Shown here: in pieces, positions 9,379 to 18,389 of the stretch
Numbering within the stretch: position 1 is the stretch's first letter
Layout: each line of letters starts with the position of its first letter
Assembly: GCF_044872765.1 (NCBI RefSeq)
Contig: NZ_CP085253.1
Span: forward strand, 1,488,001 to 1,552,000
Length of the DNA: 64,000 nt
Direction of reading: 5' to 3'
DNA from: Micrococcus sp023147585
GTDB lineage: Bacteria; Actinomycetota; Actinomycetes; Actinomycetales; Micrococcaceae
Notes under the pieces: model-generated
Database searches by the model: none
Told to the model about the DNA's origin: nothing
Seen by the model: only the letters and a program-made list of their open reading frames with translations
Program-made: the position numbers and the translations under genes

Positions 9379-9912
9379 ATGCCCGTCCGTCTGCGCCCTG
9401 CCGTCCTCGACGACGCCGAGGCCCTCGCCGCCCTGGCACGGAGCCAACGCGAGCACTTGGCCCCGTGGGAGCCGGAACGTCAGGCCCGTTGGTTCACGGA
9501 GGCCGGCCAGCGCGAGGCCCTCGAACAGGCAGACCGTGACCGGGCCGCCGGCCGCTCCTACGCCTTCGTCATCACCGACGACACCGGGCACCTGTTCGGT
9601 CGTCTCACCCTGGCCAGCGTGGTCCGCGGGGCCGGGCAGTTCTGCTCGATCGGCTACTGGGTCGCGCTTGAGGCGACGGGACGCGGCGTGGCGACCGCCG
9701 CCGTCGGGCAGGCCCTGCAGATCGCCTTCGGCGAGCTCGGACTGCACCGGGTGCAGGCTGAGATCCTCCCCCACAACCACGCCTCCCGCCGCGTGCTGGA
9801 ACACCGCGGGTTCCAGCGGTACGGCCTGGCCCCGCAGTACCTGCGGATCGCCGGCCGCTGGCAGGACCACGAGCTCTGGCAGCTCCTCGCGCCAGCGGAG
9901 GGGCAGCGGTGA
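9379..9912 (+). CDS. GNAT N-acetyltransferase (RimJ/RimL-like), copy 1
   Basis: A 177-residue GNAT acyltransferase of the ribosomal-protein RimJ/RimL type: GYWVALEATGRGVATAAVGQ holds the acetyl-CoA pyrophosphate loop (about residues 95-115), followed by RVQAEILPHNHASRRVLEHRGF, the typical N-terminal-acetyltransferase C-terminal segment. ATG 9379 is preceded by TACGCT at 9367-9372, 6 nt away, without a ribosome-binding site (leaderless). It overlaps the methyltransferase start by 4 nt. A paralogue lies at 36113. The acceptor substrate is unknown; small-molecule or peptide acetylation are both possible. Confidence 0.85.
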   Translation: MPVRLRPAVLDDAEALAALARSQREHLAPWEPERQARWFTEAGQREALEQADRDRAAGRSYAFVITDDTGHLFGRLTLASVVRGAGQFCSIGYWVALEATGRGVATAAVGQALQIAFGELGLHRVQAEILPHNHASRRVLEHRGFQRYGLAPQYLRIAGRWQDHELWQLLAPAEGQR

Positions 9913-10526
9913 CCCCTGACGACGCCGCCCGGGAAGGACTTTCCACCAGCCCGGCCGCCTATGGCGCCCGCGCGGACGAGTACACCAAGCTGCTGGGCAC
10001 CATGGACGCGGTGGCCGAGGACGACAGGCTGCTGGTCGAAGCCTGGGCCGACCGGGTGGATGGGGTTCTGGCCGACGTCGGCTGCGGTCCGGCCCACTGG
10101 ACCGCGCACCTGGCCTCGCTGGGCCATGAGGTGACGGGCATCGAGCCGGTCGAAGAGTTCGTCACCCACGCACACCGAACCCACCCGGAGGTAGGCGTGG
10201 AGCCGGGCTCGTTCCAGACCCTGCCCGTAGCCGCCTTCAACGGGATCCTGGGCTGGTACTCAATCATCCACACGCCGCCGGTGGAGATGCCTGCCCTCCT
10301 GCAGCGCGCACACCAGGCACTGCGCCCTGGCGGGTCACTACTGCTGGGGTTCTTCGCTGGCGAGCACGTGGAACCGTTCGATCACGCCGTCACCACGGCG
10401 TGGTACTGGCCGGTAGATGAGCTCGCGGGCGTGATGACCGCGGCGGGGTTCACCGTGGTCGACCGCGGCACACGGCAGGACGCCGGCGTACGCCGCCACG
10501 GATGGATCGAGTCCAACCGGAGCTGA
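9909..10526 (+). CDS. class I SAM-dependent methyltransferase, copy 1
   Basis: A 205-residue Rossmann methyltransferase. Motif I is VLADVGCGPAHWTAHLA (about residues 52-68), with the acidic ribose-binding residue in GIEPVEEF, and motif IV-like GILGWYSIIHTPP; ALRPGGSLLLGFF is the post-IV strand. The substrate cannot be predicted. Translation starts at a GTG that overlaps the GNAT stop (GTGA), so the pair is translationally coupled. It is duplicated with its partner at 36643. A GCGCTC/GAGCGC hairpin follows about 90 nt downstream. Confidence 0.85.
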   Translation: MTPDDAAREGLSTSPAAYGARADEYTKLLGTMDAVAEDDRLLVEAWADRVDGVLADVGCGPAHWTAHLASLGHEVTGIEPVEEFVTHAHRTHPEVGVEPGSFQTLPVAAFNGILGWYSIIHTPPVEMPALLQRAHQALRPGGSLLLGFFAGEHVEPFDHAVTTAWYWPVDELAGVMTAAGFTVVDRGTRQDAGVRRHGWIESNRS

Positions 10527-10650
10527 GGCGTCTGGCGCTCTCCGCCCCAAGCCTTCTACGGAACCGTCCTTCGCGATTCGCGTGCGATCTTCGCCGCGTC
10601 TGGACAGTCAGCGAGCGCTCCCCCTCGAGCGCCGCGAACCGTCGTTTGTG

Positions 10651-11070
10651 GCCGGCGTTCCGGCCCTCCTGCCGCGGGCCGCCCCGACTCCACGCGTCCT
10701 GCACCGCCACCTTCCCAATGCCGACAACGACGCCCCCGACCCGCACGGTGAAGCGGTCCCCCGCCGCGAGGTAAGGCCCCCGTAGCATGTTCGCGCTCTC
10801 CGGACGACCGGAGCTCCAGGACCATGCCTGCTCAAGACGGCAGAAGCCCCATACGGCGGGTGCCTCGAGACCTCTGGACAGGGTGGCGGGGGTAACCGAC
10901 GGGCACGCAGCGGGAAGCAGACGCCTCGACTCCCGGCAAGCTCTAGGAGAGGGGTGGCCATGGCAGACAAAGTACGAACACAAGTCCTCGAGCCAGCCCC
11001 CGGGCAGGCCAGTGCCCACACCCGCAGCCGTCAACGAGTAGGGGATGGGCACCATTGCGGCCGTGCAGCC
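10651..11070. other. 420-nt stretch without a supported gene
   Basis: Beyond the end of the duplicated module I see no supported coding region. A minus-strand frame is open across it but has no family resemblance and no convincing start. The HNH gene ends at its right edge. The CGTCGTTTGTGG motif that ends the module is just to the left. Confidence 0.5.
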
Positions 11071-11736
11071 TCAGTACCGGGTCACCTTAAGGGTGGTGTT
11101 CGCGCAGGACGCGGCCTTCTTCACCAGAAACGCCTTCTCCGTGGCATCAGCCTTCAACCCCCAGCGGATCTTCACCGCGGTCCAGTCAGCGATGTACTGG
11201 CACTGGTTCTTCGGCGGCAGCCACTGCTCCGGACCGCGGGCCTGCTTGGCCGAGTTCAACGCCGAGGTCTGCGCGTTCAGCGACCGGGCATCCCCCAAGT
11301 CGTTGTAGAACGCCACCCGCTTGGCCTTGGTCCAGTACCGGGCGCCCGAGCCCCACGCCTCATGCACGGGCACCATGTGATCGATCTGCACCGTCGAAGC
11401 AGACGTGTGCGTACGCAGATCCCAGCTGCTCACCCACTTGCCCGTGGCCACCGTGCACTTACGGGCCGTCGTGAACTTCGGGGTGGTCTTGGACTCTGCG
11501 ATCAACACCTCTGCCCGCGTGTTCTGGCAGTCCCTGTTCGCATCCTTCCAGTCCCCGAACTGGGCGGCCCGGTCATAGCCGGCATTGTTCTCCGCCGCCA
11601 CCGGCAACGACGCCACAGCCATGCGCAGCGGGGCTGAGTACGTGGTGCCGGCTGCCGCCGGGCCCGCACCCCCCAGGACAGCGGTGGCGACGAAAGCAGC
11701 AGCAGTGGCCAGAGAAGCCAAAGAGCGTCGTGACAT
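11071..11736 (-). CDS. secreted HNH endonuclease (DUF1524/GmrSD C-terminal type)
   Basis: A 221-residue protein with an N-terminal signal peptide (SRRS, then a hydrophobic run ending in GPAAAG near residue 25). The nuclease domain carries the DHMVPVHEAW metal-binding His motif (about residue 115), YNDLGDARSLNAQTSALNSAK and QWLPPKNQCQYIADW, the conserved finger of this family. ATG 11736 has AAGGAAC 6 nt before it. It is probably exported and non-specific, with a role in nutrient or competitor DNA degradation rather than restriction. It is divergent from the type III modification gene. Confidence 0.88.
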   Translation of the reverse strand: MSRRSLASLATAAAFVATAVLGGAGPAAAGTTYSAPLRMAVASLPVAAENNAGYDRAAQFGDWKDANRDCQNTRAEVLIAESKTTPKFTTARKCTVATGKWVSSWDLRTHTSASTVQIDHMVPVHEAWGSGARYWTKAKRVAFYNDLGDARSLNAQTSALNSAKQARGPEQWLPPKNQCQYIADWTAVKIRWGLKADATEKAFLVKKAASCANTTLKVTRY

Positions 11737-11899
11737 GGGCGAGTTCCTTGCTCGAGCGGATGACGCGATGCGAAGTCGCATCGCAGCTGATCCTAAGCTC
11801 GCGGGAAGCCCCTGCTCGGCACGAGATCCCCGGTCCCTAGGATGGGCAGGATTAGCGCGGACAGCGCCCCATGCCACTTGGCCCAAAGAAAGAACACCC

Positions 11900-14044
11900 G
11901 TGTCTCGACTGACTGACCTGCTCGCCCAGGCCCGCAAGACCGACCCACAGCTGGCCGCAGACCTGGAAGCTGAGTTCCGCCAGCTCACCCAGCGCAGCCA
12001 GTTCGGTCTCGTGTTTGAGCGTCACCAGCCCGAAGCTGTGGAGCTGCCCGGCCGCCCCGTGCGCCGCGGAGACACCGTCCGCGTACTCCCCCCACGCGGG
12101 AGCCTCACCATCGGAGACACCCGACACTGGGTCGTCACCGACATCGAACGCACCCAAGACGGCAAGCAAGCCCACCTGACCGAAGCAGACGTCGACCCCG
12201 AGGTCCGCGAGCCAGCCACCTCAACGGCCGCACTCGAGGACCTGGTGGTCGTCGCCCGCTTCGAGGACCCGATCTACCCGGGCCTGGTCGAGACAGGCCG
12301 CGTCGAGAACGGCGGGCCGGACAAGCCGTTCCACACGGTCATCAACGCCGAGAACTTCCACGCTCTCGAGATGCTCACATACACCCACCGCCACAAGGTG
12401 GACTGCATCTACATTGACCCGCCCTACAACACCGGAGCGAAGGACTGGAAGTACAACAACGACTACGTCGAGGAAGACGACGACTACCGCCACTCCAAGT
12501 GGCTGTCCTTCATGGAACGCCGCCTCCAGGTTGCCCGTGAACTCCTGAACCCCCAAGACTCCGTCCTGATCGTCACCATCGACGAGAAGGAGTACCTACG
12601 GCTTGGGATGCTCCTGGAACAGACGTTTCCCGAGGCGCGCATTCAGATGGTTAGTACCCTCATCAACCCGAAGGGTTCTTCTCGGAGTGGGCAATTTGGA
12701 CGTTCGGATGAATATATATTCTTTGTTGCATTGGGGGGAGCATCGCCTAGCCCCCAGCCGCTCACGAGCGAGTGGCAGGGGTCGCGGGCGACCACGACGG
12801 ACAAGCTTCGATGGGTAAGCATGATCCGTTCTGGCACCGGAGTTTCCCGCCGCGACCGCCCAAGCATGTTCTACCCCGTGCTAATTAACGCGCATGACGG
12901 AGCCATTACCACCATTGGCGATCCGCTTCCCCTCGACTCGGATAGAGCCTCATACTCAGCGCCCCAGGGAACGGTCGCAGTGTGGCCGCTCCGTGACGAT
13001 GGAACGGAGGGGCGCTGGCAGGTCGGTGCTGAGACTGCACGCCTCCTGCTCATGGAAGGGTTCCTGCGTTCCGGACGCCTCAAGGGCGATAGGACGGCTA
13101 TCTCGTACCTGAAGTCAGGGGAGCAGAAGAAGGTCCTGGAAGGCGCGTTTGGAGAGGTCAGTAAGGACGAGAGAGGCGTCATCAGCGTTCAGGGGCAATC
13201 TACAGTGACCGCAAGCCGAATTCCTACCACGCAGTGGGCACTAGCAGCGCACTCTGCTTCTGAGCATGGAACAAGACTCCTCAGTGGATTTTTACCTGGC
13301 CGACGATTCCCATTCCCCAAATCGCTCTACGCAGTAGAGGACTCCCTTCGCTTTTACGTGAAGGAGAAGCCGGGCGCTGTCGTACTGGACTTCTTTTCCG
13401 GCTCGGGCACGACGGCTCATGCCGTCATGCGCCTAAACAAGCAGGACGGTGGGCGCCGTCAGTGCATCAGCGTGACGAACAACGAGGTGTCCGCCGATGA
13501 GCAGGTGGGCCTGCGAATGCAGGGGCTCCGTCCCGGGGATGCAGAGTGGGAGCAGTGGGGCATCTGCGACTACGTCACCAAACCTCGTATCACCGCTGCG
13601 ATCACCGGTAGGACTCCGGCTGGCGACCCGATCAAGGGCGAGTACAAGTTCACTGACGAGTTCCCCATGGCCGACGGCTTCGAGGAGAACGCGGCGTTCT
13701 TCACCCTGACCTATGAGGCGCCCCGGCAGGTGCGCCGCAACCGTGCCTTCGCCCGGATTGCGCCGATGCTCTGGCTCAAGGCCGGCTCTCGCGGTCGCAT
13801 CATCTCCAGCCTTCCGGAACGGGGCTGGGATGTGGCTCAGGCCTACGGGGTGCTCGAGGACATAGACCACGCCCCCGAGTTCTTGGCCGCCCTAGAGGCT
13901 GACCCCCAGGTAGGGATGGCGTTCATCGTGACCGACTCCGAGGTGGCCTTCCAGTCCGTGGCCCGACAGCTGCCTCAACACACCACCGCGGTGCGCCTGT
14001 ACGAGTCCTACCTGCACAACTTCCAGATCAACCGGAGGGCCTGA
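11900..14044 (+). CDS. mod: type III restriction-modification DNA methyltransferase (Mod)
   Basis: A 714-residue N6-adenine methyltransferase of the beta class. DPPYNTG (motif IV, about residue 173) comes before DFFSGSGTTAHAV (motif I, about 498), the order expected for Mod. The region between (about 12640-13340) is the target-recognition domain and has visibly lower GC and different codon use. I chose GTG 11900 (SRLTDLLAQARK) since the longer frame upstream runs through the HNH gene promoter. It methylates one strand of an asymmetric site and forms a complex with Res, encoded 5 nt downstream. Confidence 0.93.
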   Translation: MSRLTDLLAQARKTDPQLAADLEAEFRQLTQRSQFGLVFERHQPEAVELPGRPVRRGDTVRVLPPRGSLTIGDTRHWVVTDIERTQDGKQAHLTEADVDPEVREPATSTAALEDLVVVARFEDPIYPGLVETGRVENGGPDKPFHTVINAENFHALEMLTYTHRHKVDCIYIDPPYNTGAKDWKYNNDYVEEDDDYRHSKWLSFMERRLQVARELLNPQDSVLIVTIDEKEYLRLGMLLEQTFPEARIQMVSTLINPKGSSRSGQFGRSDEYIFFVALGGASPSPQPLTSEWQGSRATTTDKLRWVSMIRSGTGVSRRDRPSMFYPVLINAHDGAITTIGDPLPLDSDRASYSAPQGTVAVWPLRDDGTEGRWQVGAETARLLLMEGFLRSGRLKGDRTAISYLKSGEQKKVLEGAFGEVSKDERGVISVQGQSTVTASRIPTTQWALAAHSASEHGTRLLSGFLPGRRFPFPKSLYAVEDSLRFYVKEKPGAVVLDFFSGSGTTAHAVMRLNKQDGGRRQCISVTNNEVSADEQVGLRMQGLRPGDAEWEQWGICDYVTKPRITAAITGRTPAGDPIKGEYKFTDEFPMADGFEENAAFFTLTYEAPRQVRRNRAFARIAPMLWLKAGSRGRIISSLPERGWDVAQAYGVLEDIDHAPEFLAALEADPQVGMAFIVTDSEVAFQSVARQLPQHTTAVRLYESYLHNFQINRRA

Positions 14045-14049
14045 CCCCC

Positions 14050-16635
14050 ATGCGTTACACCCTCAAGGACTACCAGGCCCAGGCCGTCGAGCAGGTCCTG
14101 AACCGGCTGCATCGGGCCAGGAAGAACTACCAGGACGACGGCGTCCTGTCCCAGTTCTCCCTGGCCGCGGCCACCGGGGCCGGCAAGACGGTGATGGCCG
14201 CGGCCATCATCGAGGCCCTGTTCTTCGGCTCCGACCAGTACACCGAGGACATCGCCCCCGACCCCGGCGCCACCGTTCTCTGGTTCTCCGACGACCCAGA
14301 CCTGAATGATCAGTCCCGCGCCCGGATCCATGCCGCATCCTCCGAGCTCGACGGTCGGCTGCGCACCGTGGAGAACTCTTTCGCCGAGACCACCTTCGCC
14401 CCCGGCCAGGTGTACTTCCTCAACGCCCAGAAGCTGCGCGAAGGAGCCCGCCTGGTGCGCGGGGCCCAGGACCCCACCAACGCTGCCACCCCGGTGATGG
14501 CCGCCCCCGACATGGCCCAGCGGACCATCTACGACGTCATCGCCAACACCGTGGCCACCCCCGGACGAACCCTGTACTTCATCTTGGACGAGGCCCACCG
14601 GGGCATGAAGACCACCAAGAAGAACGACCAGGAACGGGCCACCATCGTCCAGCGCCTGATCAACGGCACCGCCCTGGCCCCGGCTATGCCGATCGTGCTC
14701 GGGATCTCCGCCACCGTGGAACGCTTCACCCAGGCCATGGCCCACGCCACAGACCGGGACGCGCTCTCCCCCGTGCAGGTCGACCCCGCGCTCGTGCAGA
14801 CCTCCGGGCTGCTCAAGGACGATGTTGTCCTCACCATCCCCGAGGAAGCCGGCGCCTTCGACACCACGCTGTTGCGCGAGGCCGTGGCCCGCACGAAGGC
14901 CTCCACCAGAGCCTGGGCGGCCTACGCCGCCGAGCAGGGCGAACCGAACCCGGTGGTGCCGCTACTGGTCGTGCAGGTCGCAGACAAACCCAGCGACGAG
15001 CACCTCTCACGGATCCTGGATGTCATCCACCAGGAGTGGCCCGAGCTACGGCCCCAGGACATCGCCCACGTCTTCGGCACCCACACGGACCGGCACCTGC
15101 CCGGCCAGATCGTCAACTACATCGCCCCACAGCGCGTGCAGGAGACCACGCACGTCCGGGTGCTGCTGGCCATGGAGGCGATCTCCACCGGATGGGACTG
15201 CCCCAGGGCGGAGGTGCTGATGTCCTTCCGCACCTACAAGGACGCCACCTACGTCCACCAGCTGCTGGGCCGGATGGTCCGTACCCCCCTGGCCCGACGC
15301 ATCCCGGGCAACGAAGTGCTCAACTCCATCGACTGCTTCCTGCCCCACTTCGACAAGACCACCTCCACCGCCATCGCCCAGACCTTGATGCGCGGACAGT
15401 CCGACATGGACGACACCACTTCCGATCCCGCCGGCGCATCCGCCCGGCGGGTGCTGTTCGACCCGGTCACCCTGACACCGAACCCGGCGGTGGGAGAAGA
15501 CGTGTGGGCGGTGTTCGACGCCCTGCCCTCGATGAACATCCCCCAGGGCGCCACCAAACCGCTCAAGCGCCTGGACATCCTGGCCAATGCCCTCTCCCAC
15601 GATGGGCTGCTGCCCGGGGCGGTCAAGACCGCCGCGCACACGATGTGCAAGCTCCTGGACGGATGCAGGGTCCAGTACTCCGAGCAGATCGCCGCGGCCC
15701 GCCAGGATGTGCTCACCCTGTCGGCCCAGCGGCTGACCGGCCGAATGGGAACCACAACCCTGAGCACCACCAGCCTGGAACTGTTGGCCGATGACCGGGC
15801 CATCGAGGAGGCCGCTGCCGCGGCGGCCCGCACCCTCACCGGCTGGATCGCCGGGGCCTACATCGATCACATCGTCCCCGAGGACGAAGAGGATCTCGAC
15901 CTGCGCGAAGGAGACATCATCATCGCCTCCCTGGCCCGCACCTCCGAGGTCGTCGCCGATCTGGAGGCCAAGGCCGACAAGCTCGTGCAGGACTGGCTGA
16001 GCCAGTACCGCGTGCAGATCAACGGCCTGACCGATGAGCGCCAGGCAGTGTATGACCGGGTGCGGGAGATGGCCCGTCGGCCTGAACGTGTGGACCTGAC
16101 CCGCCCGAGGTTGACCCAGGCCGACCAGCAGGAGCGCCTCCCTGATGGCAGCGAGCGTCCTCTGCAGAGACGCACCCTGCATTTGATGGCCGCCGAGGAC
16201 GGCACCATGCCTGTGGACCTGAACACCTGGGAGCGGCAGGTGCTGGACTCCGAAGCCGCCGAGCCCTCCTTCCGGGGCTGGTACCGCAACCCCTCCCGGG
16301 CCTCCAAGCAGTCTTTGGCGATCCCGTTCCAGGACGGCACCGGCCAGTGGCAGGCGCTACGACCGGACTTCCTCTTCTTCCACGCCAACCAGGACGGCAC
16401 GATCCGCGCCGACATCGTGGACCCCCACGGCACGCACCTGGCCGACGCCTTGCCCAAGCTGCGGGGCCTGGCCGAGTACGCCCAGGCCCACGGGGATGCC
16501 TTCGGTCGGATCGAGGCCGTCGCTGAGATCGAGGGGCAGCTGCGGGTGCTGGACATGAAGAACGACGTCGTCCAGGCCGGCGTCCACGCAGCCCAGGACG
16601 CTGAATCCCTGTACAAGGCCGCGCCCACGTACTGA
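14050..16635 (+). CDS. res: type III restriction enzyme, Res subunit
   Basis: An 861-residue SF2 helicase-nuclease. Walker A is AATGAGKTVMA (about residue 40), motif II DEAHRG (about 180), and motif VI-like QLLGRMVRTPLAR (about 405). The C-terminal third (about 700-861) should hold the endonuclease, with PDFLFFH..DG and VDPHGTH as the likely PD-(D/E)XK core. ATG 14050 follows the mod stop by 5 nt. Full length and uninterrupted, so the system appears functional: it cuts DNA with unmethylated sites in head-to-head orientation. Confidence 0.93.
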   Translation: MRYTLKDYQAQAVEQVLNRLHRARKNYQDDGVLSQFSLAAATGAGKTVMAAAIIEALFFGSDQYTEDIAPDPGATVLWFSDDPDLNDQSRARIHAASSELDGRLRTVENSFAETTFAPGQVYFLNAQKLREGARLVRGAQDPTNAATPVMAAPDMAQRTIYDVIANTVATPGRTLYFILDEAHRGMKTTKKNDQERATIVQRLINGTALAPAMPIVLGISATVERFTQAMAHATDRDALSPVQVDPALVQTSGLLKDDVVLTIPEEAGAFDTTLLREAVARTKASTRAWAAYAAEQGEPNPVVPLLVVQVADKPSDEHLSRILDVIHQEWPELRPQDIAHVFGTHTDRHLPGQIVNYIAPQRVQETTHVRVLLAMEAISTGWDCPRAEVLMSFRTYKDATYVHQLLGRMVRTPLARRIPGNEVLNSIDCFLPHFDKTTSTAIAQTLMRGQSDMDDTTSDPAGASARRVLFDPVTLTPNPAVGEDVWAVFDALPSMNIPQGATKPLKRLDILANALSHDGLLPGAVKTAAHTMCKLLDGCRVQYSEQIAAARQDVLTLSAQRLTGRMGTTTLSTTSLELLADDRAIEEAAAAAARTLTGWIAGAYIDHIVPEDEEDLDLREGDIIIASLARTSEVVADLEAKADKLVQDWLSQYRVQINGLTDERQAVYDRVREMARRPERVDLTRPRLTQADQQERLPDGSERPLQRRTLHLMAAEDGTMPVDLNTWERQVLDSEAAEPSFRGWYRNPSRASKQSLAIPFQDGTGQWQALRPDFLFFHANQDGTIRADIVDPHGTHLADALPKLRGLAEYAQAHGDAFGRIEAVAEIEGQLRVLDMKNDVVQAGVHAAQDAESLYKAAPTY

Positions 16636-16674
16636 AGCAGAAACTCAAGGGACGCCGGCGGCCGAGGATGGGGT

Positions 16675-17248
16675 TCAGTCTGAGGCTTGCCGGCGCAACG
16701 AGGTGTACAGGGTCTGCCGGCTCACCCCGAATGTGCGCGCCACTTCGGCTTTCGGGATCCCCATCTGAATCATCACGCGCGCCTGCTCCACGTCGAGGTC
16801 CGAGAGCTTCGGGGGCCTGCACGTACTTGCCGCGGGCCTTGGCCAACGCGATGCCTTCGGCCTGACGCTCCTTGATCCGCCGACGCTCGAACTCAGCGAA
16901 CGCGGCCAGGATGCCCAGCATGAGCCCGTCCACCGGGGAGGTGCCGGACTTGTCCACGGTGATCCGCTCGGAGATGAACTGCACCGCACACCCCTTGTCG
17001 GTGAGCTCGTCCACGATGGCGTACAGGTCCCGCGTGTCCCGGCCCAACCGGTCCATCGAGGCGACCTTCACCAGGTCCCCCTCCCGCACGTACCTCATCA
17101 GCTCGGCCAATCCGGTGCGCTTGGCGCGGGAGCTGCCGGAGATCTTGTCTTCGAAGATCCGGTCGCACTCCCCCACCGCTTCGAGTTGGCGGTCCAGGTT
17201 CTGCTCCGCCGAGCTCACCCGCACATAGGCCACCGTCTGTCCAACCAC
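16675..17248 (-). pseudogene. serine recombinase (Tn3-type resolvase), frameshifted
   Basis: A serine resolvase/invertase. The N-terminal part is intact: AYVRVSSAEQNLDRQ carries the catalytic Ser (about residue 12), SMDRLGRD and the ERITVDKSGTSP segment follow. At a run of five G on the plus strand (16811-16815) the frame shifts; removing one base rejoins KYVQAP to the C-terminal helix-turn-helix PKLSDLDVEQARVMIQMG and SRQTLYTSLRRQ. It starts at GTG 17248 with GGAGG upstream. It may be a recent mutation, a sequencing error in the homopolymer, or programmed slippage. Confidence 0.85.
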
Positions 17249-17249
17249 G

Positions 17250-17288
17250 TTTTGGACCCTCCGTCAGGTGTGTCCAACGGGTCCAAAA
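17250..17288. promoter_or_regulatory. inverted repeat at the resolvase start (possible res/operator site)
   Basis: TTTTGGACCC (17250-17259) and GGGTCCAAAA (17279-17288) are perfect 10-nt arms 19 nt apart, directly against the resolvase start codon. Resolvases often bind such sites to recombine and to autoregulate. The role here is inference. Confidence 0.5.
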
Positions 17289-17453
17289 TGGACCCACTCT
17301 GACGTGATCCTTTCGTGGCGGCGGGGGGTGTGTAAAGGGGTATACCCGACTGGACACGGACCCAGAGAGACCCCTGCACCGCCGGGGCCCCGTCCGAAAC
17401 GTGCGCATCCCCGGGACGAAGGAGGGCCCGGGCCCCTGACCCCGAGGAACGGA

Positions 17454-17930
17454 TCAGGACCGAGCCCATTCCCTCATCTGGGCTGGAAGAGCTCCGAGTC
17501 GAGACTCCCACCAGTCGAGGTCGGCCTGGCAGCCCCTGCCCTGCGAACGGGGACGCAACGTGACCTGGGCTCGGAACTCCTGCGCCCCTGCCTCCTCCAC
17601 CACCCGCAGGCGAAGCCACGCCACCTCGGGGGAATACTCCGGGAACAGCTCGAGGGAGAAGCACCGGTCCGGCCACGCCGGCCGCCCGCGGCCGAAGTCC
17701 TCCCCCACGAGACCGATCTCCTGGAAGTTGAGATCCTCATACCGGACCGGCTCCTGGGCATAGGCACCCTGCACCTTGAACGTCTCCCCCGGCACCCCCC
17801 ACGACAGACCGACACAGGGCAACCCGAGCCGCTCCACACTCCATGGCCACATCATGGATTTCAGGCACTCCTGCCCCAGAATCGAGTCCCCATGCACACG
17901 GACGCTGACGGACTGCGCACCCCCGCTCAT
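17454..17930 (-). CDS. hypothetical protein
   Basis: A 158-residue soluble protein that I do not recognise. It starts MSGGAQSVSVRVHGDSILG and is rich in Trp and Arg towards the C-terminus (WWESRLGALPAQMREWARS). No signal peptide or membrane segment. ATG 17930 is preceded on its strand by TAGCGT (17943-17938), ending 7 nt before the start without a ribosome-binding site, which supports this start and a leaderless transcript. Codon use resembles core genes. It lies between the resolvase and the SMR pair. Confidence 0.6.
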   Translation of the reverse strand: MSGGAQSVSVRVHGDSILGQECLKSMMWPWSVERLGLPCVGLSWGVPGETFKVQGAYAQEPVRYEDLNFQEIGLVGEDFGRGRPAWPDRCFSLELFPEYSPEVAWLRLRVVEEAGAQEFRAQVTLRPRSQGRGCQADLDWWESRLGALPAQMREWARS

Positions 17931-18065
17931 GCGCCGCACGCTAGTCACTAAACCGGCGCGGAGGAAGGTGGCACCCCACTGATCCGCGCCGATCGGCCAC
18001 GATCAGACGTTGCGCGTGACATCACCACCTTGGCGATGAGTGCGCGGCGCGGCCACCGCCGCAGG

Positions 18066-18389
18066 TCAGTGGGAGCTGGAACCGATTTCGATGACCAGCA
18101 CACCGGCCATGATCAGCAAGATCCCCAAGATCATGGTGCGGGTCAGGGGTTCCTTGAATAGGACATGGGACGCGATCGCGGTCAAGGCAACCCCCGCGGC
18201 GGCCCAGATCCCGTAGGCGACACCGAGCCCGATCCCGACGCGCAGCGCGAGGGTCAGGAAGACAAAGGCCAGCACGTAACCGACGGCCACGGCCGCGTAG
18301 AACCCACGACGGCCGGCGGCCGCCACACGCAGGCACAGGGTGGCAGCCACCTCGGACAGGACGGCCCCGGCTAGGAATAGCCACTGCAT
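18066..18389 (-). CDS. SMR family multidrug efflux subunit (second of a pair)
   Basis: A 107-residue four-helix small-multidrug-resistance protein: MQWLFLAGAVLSEVAATLCL contains the essential membrane-embedded Glu (residue 13), then GYVLAFVFLTLALRVGIGLGVAYGIWAA and FKEPLTRTMILGILLIMAGV. Its ATG shares one base with the stop of the upstream SMR gene (TGATG). Two adjacent, non-identical SMR genes usually form a heterodimeric, antiparallel pump (EbrAB/YkkCD type) for cationic drugs, antiseptics or guanidinium derivatives. Confidence 0.9.
   Translation of the reverse strand: MQWLFLAGAVLSEVAATLCLRVAAAGRRGFYAAVAVGYVLAFVFLTLALRVGIGLGVAYGIWAAAGVALTAIASHVLFKEPLTRTMILGILLIMAGVLVIEIGSSSH

Larger units (their letters stand above)
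9245..10650 (+). repeat. segmental duplication, copy 1 (GNAT + methyltransferase module)
   Basis: This stretch aligns without gaps to 35979-37384 at a constant offset of 26,734. It starts at the TGTCGAGATGCAGC motif and ends within GTCGTTTGTG, after which the two loci diverge. The copies share both genes and the hairpin behind them, with scattered substitutions throughout, so the duplication is not brand new. Confidence 0.9.

Noticed and set aside
10450..11055. Minus-strand frame of about 200 codons behind the methyltransferase
   Set aside because: It overlaps the methyltransferase 3' end, its sequence is not conserved in the second copy of the module, and no family is recognisable.
11585..11899. 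Upstream extension of the type III mod gene
   Set aside because: The frame is open but runs antisense through the HNH signal peptide and has no family similarity; GTG 11900 gives the normal Mod start.
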